Origin: Streptacidiphilus jeojiense
GTDB taxonomy: Bacteria > Actinomycetota > Actinomycetes > Streptomycetales > Streptomycetaceae
Assembly (NCBI RefSeq): GCF_000719095.1
Contig: NZ_JOEH01000001.1
Location: 124,001 to 188,000 of the forward strand
Length of the DNA: 64,000 bases
Reading direction: 5' to 3'
The notes below the pieces were generated by a model. That model saw nothing but the letters and a program-made list of their open reading frames with translations. It was not told the origin of the DNA and searched no databases. The position numbers were made by a program, and so were the translations under genes. Positions 60,267-64,000 of this stretch are shown here, piece by piece. Each line of letters starts with the position of its first letter. The first letter of the stretch is position 1.

Positions 60267-60511
60267 GGGTCACTTTCGGTACGTTGGGTCACTTCTGGTA
60301 CGCGAGAGTCGGGTCAATTCGGGCATTTGGGCATGATCAAGTGACACCTTGTCCCGAAAGTGACCCCGGTTCGGCCCACCCCGGCGCACGGCCGACGCTT
60401 CGCGCCGGGGCCCGGCCGCCCCCGCTCCTGCTTGTTGCTGCTTTCGGGGCGGAGCCCCGGAGACGGTGGGTGCGGTCGTGCTACGGCGAATGCCGTTGCA
60501 GGCAGGGAGCG
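60267..60511. repeat. Right inverted repeat of the DUF559 cassette
   Basis: The reverse complement of 59045-59290. It begins inward with GGGTCACTTTCGG, 55 bases before the DUF559 start, and ends 6 bases from the pdtaR stop. It therefore also forms the DUF559 promoter region. Confidence 0.9.
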
Positions 60512-60516
60512 CCGCC

Positions 60517-61188
60517 TCAGGCCTCCGACACCGGCGGCTCCGACGGGGCCGCCGGTGCCTTCTTCTTGGCGTCCTGGGCTGCGCCCTCCTCGATGACCGC
60601 CTCAGCGACGGCCTTCATGGTCATGCGGCGGTCCATGGACGTCTTCTGGATCCAGCGGAAGGCGGCCGGCTCGGTGAGGCCGAACTTGGTCTGCAGGACG
60701 CTCTTGGCGCGGTCCACGAGCTTGCGGGTGTCCAGGCGGAGGCTGAGGTCGGCGATCTCCTCCTCCAGCGCGCGCATCTCGCTGTAGCGGGAGACCGCCA
60801 TCTCGATGGCGGGGACGAGGTCGCTCTTGTTGAACGGCTTCACGATGTAGGCCATGGCGCCGGCGTCCCGTGCCCGGTCGACCAGCTCGCGCTGCGAGAA
60901 CGCGGTGAGCATCAGGGTGGGCGCGATGTGCGCCTCGTGGATCTGCTCGGCGGCGGACAGGCCGTCCAGGATGGGCATCTTCACATCGAGGATCACCAGG
61001 TCGGGCCGGAGCTCGGTCGCCAGCTTCACCGCCTCGGCACCGTCCCCGGCCTCACCTACGACGGTGTAGCCCTCCTCCTCGAGCATCTCCTTGAGGTCGA
61101 GACGGATCAATGCCTCGTCCTCGGCGATGACCACACGGGTCGTCGTCGGCGGGACATGCTGCTCGTGCTGCTCGTCGGCGGCGGTCAC
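60517..61188 (-). CDS. pdtaR: ANTAR-domain response regulator (PdtaR-like antiterminator)
   Basis: A 223-residue response regulator whose output domain binds RNA. The receiver domain spans about 17-135 with phosphoacceptor D68 (LVILDVKMP), acidic pocket EDE and conserved K in VKPF. The ANTAR domain spans about 145-205 (LSLRLDTRKLVDRAKSVLQTKFGLTEPAAF). The tail is Lys/Ala/Pro-rich. It matches actinobacterial PdtaR, which with the kinase PdtaS controls transcripts by antitermination; no kinase gene is in the window. The GTG at 61188 has GAGGAGC 6 bases upstream. Confidence 0.94.
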   Translation of the reverse strand: MTAADEQHEQHVPPTTTRVVIAEDEALIRLDLKEMLEEEGYTVVGEAGDGAEAVKLATELRPDLVILDVKMPILDGLSAAEQIHEAHIAPTLMLTAFSQRELVDRARDAGAMAYIVKPFNKSDLVPAIEMAVSRYSEMRALEEEIADLSLRLDTRKLVDRAKSVLQTKFGLTEPAAFRWIQKTSMDRRMTMKAVAEAVIEEGAAQDAKKKAPAAPSEPPVSEA

Positions 61189-61277
61189 GGTGCTCCTCGT
61201 TGACGCGGGGGTACGTGCAAGAGCCTACCTAGCTGCACGAAGACCAGGGAACACGATATGGTTCCTTCCGCAGGCCA

Positions 61278-61358
61278 GCCGGGTTGGTGGAATGGCATAC
61301 ACACGGTTCTCAAACAACCGCGCCGAAAGGCTTGCGGGTTCGAATCCCGCACCCGGCA
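61278..61358 (+). tRNA. tRNA-Leu (anticodon CAA)
   Basis: Acceptor arms GCCGGGT (61278-61284) and ACCCGGC (61351-61357) pair perfectly. The anticodon stem CGGTT/AACCG encloses CTCAAAC, giving anticodon CAA. A long variable arm (CGCCGAAAGGCTT) marks a class II tRNA, and GCGGGTTCGAATCCCGC is the T-arm. CCA is not encoded. It lies between pdtaR and a LAGLIDADG-type gene. Confidence 0.95.
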
Positions 61359-61400
61359 CACACCTTCGTTTCCAAGGTCATCATTGCGCTGAGGCGGTTC

Positions 61401-61502
61401 ATGTCATGTGAAGCGTCACTACACGTGTCTCACGATACGGTCAAGCCCTCCTGCGGGTGGTGCCGCCGAGTCGACCTTGACGCGATTCACGCATACGAAT
61501 GA
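61401..61502 (+). pseudogene. 33-residue ORF in frame with the LAGLIDADG gene, possibly its severed N-terminus
   Basis: A short ORF with GAGG 6 bases before the ATG, reading MSCEASLHVSHDTVKPSCGW then CRRVDLDAIHAYE and a TGA. The CGWC pair resembles a zinc knuckle. It is in the same frame as the downstream gene, separated only by TGA at 61500-61502 and 51 bases. It may be an independent peptide or the broken front of a longer protein. Confidence 0.35.
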
Positions 61503-61553
61503 CTGTTGGGCAATCGCCGGATCATTCGACCTCATGCTCCGCACCCTGAGGCC

Positions 61554-62339
61554 ATGTACTGGCCCGATGAAACCCGTCGGCAGGCCCTGGCCGCTTGCCA
61601 GCATGGACAGTCCAACGCGTCCGTCGCCCGCTCGCTCGGCGTCCCCAAAGGGACTGTCGCCTGGTGGCTCCACCAGGACCGTGCAGCGCGCGATGCTCTG
61701 CCCGGCCTTCGTCGATCCACCTGCCATCGATGCGACGGCGACGACCTTGACGAAGCAGCCTACGCGTACCTCCTCGGGCTCTATCTCGGCGACGGGCACA
61801 TCGTCCGCCCAAGACAGCATCGCGTGCACAACCTGACGATCGCCTGCTCCGATACCTGGCCCGGATTGATCGACGCTGCAGAGGCCGCCATGCGAGCGGT
61901 ACTGCCCTACAACGCCGTCTGTCGCGTCCAAGCGCGTGGCTGTACGAGCGTCAAGGTCTACTCACGGCACCTGCCATGCCTGTTCCCACAGCACGGCCCC
62001 GGCAAGAAGCACGACCGGCCGATCCTGCTGGCCGATTGGCAGCGCCAGGTGACCCATACCCACAACTGGTGCCTCATCCGGGGTCTCTTCCACTCGGACG
62101 GCAGCAGGACGCACAACTGGGCACAGCGCACGACAGACGGCGAGCAGCGACGGCACGAGTACATCCGCTACGAGTTCACCAACAGGTCCGCCGATATCCG
62201 CGACATCTACACAGGCACTCTCGACCGACTCGGCGTCGAATGGCGCACCCGCAGCCGACGGGACGGCGTCCACACGGTCTCCGTCGCGCGGAGGGCGTCT
62301 GTGGCGTTGATGGACGAGCATGTCGGGGCCAAGTACTGA
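61554..62339 (+). CDS. Free-standing LAGLIDADG-type endonuclease-like protein with N-terminal helix-turn-helix
   Basis: A 261-residue protein. An N-terminal helix-turn-helix (NASVARSLGVPKGTVAWWLH, residues about 21-40) is followed by CHRC. Then come two LAGLIDADG-like helices, YLLGLYLGDGHI (72-83, acidic D80) and CLIRGLFHSDGS (173-184, D182), spaced about 100 residues apart as in monomeric homing endonucleases. Many such actinobacterial proteins have no intron or intein context. Base composition is less GC-rich than neighbours, suggesting transfer. The start at the ATG at 61554 is a judgement: the frame is open to a TTG at 61506. It begins 195 bases after tRNA-Leu, a typical integration neighbourhood. 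Cleavage activity is not established. Confidence 0.75.
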   Translation: MYWPDETRRQALAACQHGQSNASVARSLGVPKGTVAWWLHQDRAARDALPGLRRSTCHRCDGDDLDEAAYAYLLGLYLGDGHIVRPRQHRVHNLTIACSDTWPGLIDAAEAAMRAVLPYNAVCRVQARGCTSVKVYSRHLPCLFPQHGPGKKHDRPILLADWQRQVTHTHNWCLIRGLFHSDGSRTHNWAQRTTDGEQRRHEYIRYEFTNRSADIRDIYTGTLDRLGVEWRTRSRRDGVHTVSVARRASVALMDEHVGAKY

Positions 62340-62726
62340 CCATGCCGCGCGGGGAATGCAATCGTTCGATCGGGGTATAGGGGCGACGGGGATGACGATC
62401 ATTCAATAGCCATACCCATGCCCGGATCCTGACCTCGACGGCTTTCCTCAAGTAATGCTCAAGTTTTCAAGTTGGTTCACGTTCCATCCGGGCTCCGCCC
62501 AGCGCTGCCTTGCCACACGGCCGCCACCAGGGATGATGCCCCCTGCCTAGAGGGGCTTCCGCCGGTGATTCTCCTGGGAAGCAGGTGTGAAGAAGCTCAA
62601 GAGAACGCAAGTATTCAGTGCTGACATCTATGCATGAGCGCAATCTGCACCTAATCTGATCCAGCCCTTAACGGCCGCTTAACAACCCCACCTGCCCTGC
62701 CAGCTATGTCGAGAGGTGGCGCCCGC
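62340..62726. other. Lower-GC intergenic region before the APC permease
   Basis: A 387-bp stretch without a credible ORF and with less GC than the rest of the window, especially 62400-62480 and 62590-62680. A weak hairpin (GCCCC...GGGGC near 62538-62556) is the only structure seen. It may hold the permease promoter and the trailing edge of the transferred LAGLIDADG segment. No riboswitch consensus is recognised. Confidence 0.55.
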
Positions 62727-64000
62727 ATGGCACCCACTGATCTGTTGTCCAAATCCCCCGACACCGGTGACCGCTCGCTGCGGCGGGAAATCGGCCTCAT
62801 CGGACTGATGTGGGCGTCCGTCGGGTCGATCATCGGTTCGGGGTGGCTTTTCGGGGCCAAGGAGGCCGTCGTGGTCGCCGGGCCGGCGGCGATCATCTCC
62901 TGGGGGATCGGCGCGGTCGCGATCGTCCTGCTGGCGCTGGTGCACGCCGAGCTCGGCGGGATGTTCCCGGTGGCCGGCGGCACCGCCCGCTACCCGCACT
63001 ACACCTTCGGCGGCCTCGCCGGGATGTCGTTCGGCTGGTTCTCCTGGCTGCAGGCGGCCACGGTCGCACCGATCGAGGTCGAGGCCATGATCGGGTACGC
63101 CCAGCACTGGTCCTGGGCGTCCGGCTTCCAGCACTCCAACGGGACGCTCACACTGTCCGGCTTCGTCATCGCCGTCGTACTCATGGCCGTGTTCGTCGCG
63201 GTGAACTTCCTCGGCGTGCGCCTGCTCGCCCACACCAACAGCGCGGCGACCTGGTGGAAGATCGCGATCCCGCTGCTCGCCATCTTCGTCCTGGCCATCA
63301 CGCACTTCCACGGCGGCAACTTCACCTCGCAGGGCTTCGCCCCGTTCGGCGCCAAGGGCATCCTCGCCGCGATCAGCACCAGCGGGATCATCTTCGCGCT
63401 GCTGGGCTTCGAGCAGGCGATCCAGCTCTCCGGCGAGAGCCGCAACCCCAAGAAGGACATCCCCCGTGCCGTCCTCGGCTCGGTGGCGATCGGCGCGCTG
63501 ATCTACATGCTGCTGCAGGTGGTCTACATCGGCGCGCTGCCCGGCTCCTCCTTCGTGCACGGCTGGGCGAACCTCGCCTACACCGGGATCAGCGGTCCGT
63601 TCGCCGGCCTCGCCACCGTGATCGGACTGGGCTGGCTGGCCTGGATCCTCTACCTGGACGCGATCATCTCCCCGGCCGGAACCGGTCTGATCTACACCAC
63701 CTCGACCTCCCGGATCTCCTACGGTCTCAGCCGCAACGGCTACGCCCCGCAGCTGTTCGAGGCGACCGACAAGCGCGGCGTGCCGTGGTTCGGGCTGATC
63801 ATCTCCTTCGTCACCGGCGTCGTCTGCTTCCTGCCGTTCCCCAGCTGGCAGCAGCTCGTCAGCTTCATCACCTCGGCCAGCGTGCTGATGTACGCGGGTG
63901 CCCCGCTGGCCTACGGCGTGCTGCGCAAGCAGCTGCCCGACCGCGAGCGCCCCTACCGGCTGCCCGCCGGGCAGGTCATCGCCCCGGTGTCGTTCGTGAT
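62727..64000 (+). CDS. APC family amino acid permease, truncated by the window end
   Basis: The first about 424 residues of an amino acid-polyamine-organocation transporter. TM1 is IGLIGLMWASVGSIIGSGWLFG with the substrate-binding GSGW kink. TM2 has AIISWGIGAVAIVLLALVHAELGGMFPVAGG, a family signature. Repeated hydrophobic segments continue to the window edge, with YGLSRNGYAPQLFEATDKRG before a later helix. The ATG at 62727 has GAGAGGTGG 8 bases upstream. An in-frame ATG at 62706 is less likely. Substrate unknown. Confidence 0.9.
   Translation, partial: MAPTDLLSKSPDTGDRSLRREIGLIGLMWASVGSIIGSGWLFGAKEAVVVAGPAAIISWGIGAVAIVLLALVHAELGGMFPVAGGTARYPHYTFGGLAGMSFGWFSWLQAATVAPIEVEAMIGYAQHWSWASGFQHSNGTLTLSGFVIAVVLMAVFVAVNFLGVRLLAHTNSAATWWKIAIPLLAIFVLAITHFHGGNFTSQGFAPFGAKGILAAISTSGIIFALLGFEQAIQLSGESRNPKKDIPRAVLGSVAIGALIYMLLQVVYIGALPGSSFVHGWANLAYTGISGPFAGLATVIGLGWLAWILYLDAIISPAGTGLIYTTSTSRISYGLSRNGYAPQLFEATDKRGVPWFGLIISFVTGVVCFLPFPSWQQLVSFITSASVLMYAGAPLAYGVLRKQLPDRERPYRLPAGQVIAPVSFV

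Noticed and set aside
61284..61400. Coding extension across tRNA-Leu
   Set aside because: The frame happens to be open through the tRNA gene; a clear cloverleaf and a better ribosome site at 61391-61394 argue against it.
62460..62700. Riboswitch ahead of the APC permease
   Set aside because: I looked for glycine, lysine and ydaO-type cores and found no convincing conserved motif; only a weak hairpin is present.

Overview
This window is high-GC actinobacterial chromosome, almost certainly from the Streptomycetaceae (Streptomyces, Streptacidiphilus or Kitasatospora). The evidence is strong G/C third-position bias, many GTG starts and ATGA/GTGA stop-start overlaps. Several blocks are in an order I remember from Streptomyces: sirA-cysH-cysC-cysD-cysN with a sulfonate ABC transporter, and coaE / rpsA / polA / liv / pdtaR. 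Genus and species cannot be fixed from sequence alone. No rRNA, CRISPR array, prophage or complete classical IS was found. There is one tRNA, tRNA-Leu(CAA).

Layout. 1-3.8 kb: the N-terminus of an MFS drug exporter, a small membrane protein, a YihY/BrkB-like membrane protein and a ferredoxin-NADP reductase (FprA) behind a possible iron box. 3.9-11 kb: a TetR repressor divergent from a tightly coupled operon. The operon encodes a ferritin-like predicted di-iron protein, a flavin/[2Fe-2S] reductase, an M24 peptidase-fold protein, an EphD-like hydrolase-SDR fusion and an AidB-like acyl-CoA dehydrogenase. Two operator-like palindromes lie between the repressor and the operon. 11-20.8 kb: assimilatory sulfur operon (leader peptide, sulfite reductase, zinc-ribbon peptide, CysH, CysC, CysD, CysN, sulfonate-type ABC transporter, CbiX chelatase). 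20.9-24.1 kb: KptA, an autoregulated-looking DJ-1/MarR pair, and an ECF sigma factor with a membrane partner. 24.2-29.1 kb: two divergent MMPL exporters. 29.2-31.2 kb: a DnaQ-like exonuclease and a HEPN-domain protein. 31.6-38.1 kb: GlgX, TreY and TreZ, giving trehalose from glycogen.

38.2-44.5 kb: an NCS2 nucleobase permease, CoaE, a third MMPL exporter and a Tat-exported flavin amine oxidase. 44.6-52.2 kb: ribosomal protein S1, a methyltransferase, a DUF3068 protein with a 44-residue membrane peptide, DNA polymerase I and a thioesterase. 53.2-59.0 kb: a complete branched-chain amino acid ABC transporter (livK-livH-livM-livG-livF). 59.0-60.5 kb: an AbiEi-like/DUF559 nuclease gene enclosed between two ~245-bp inverted repeats and wedged between livF and pdtaR. 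60.5-64 kb: the ANTAR response regulator PdtaR, tRNA-Leu, a free-standing LAGLIDADG-type protein of lower GC, and the start of an APC amino acid permease.

The most unusual signals are these: the inverted-repeat-flanked DUF559 cassette; a dispersed ~23-bp repeat that terminates several genes but has also become coding sequence inside treY; the uncharacterised TetR-controlled di-iron/reductase/EphD/AidB operon; a CysH with CX4C instead of CX2C; and the LAGLIDADG gene just after a tRNA.
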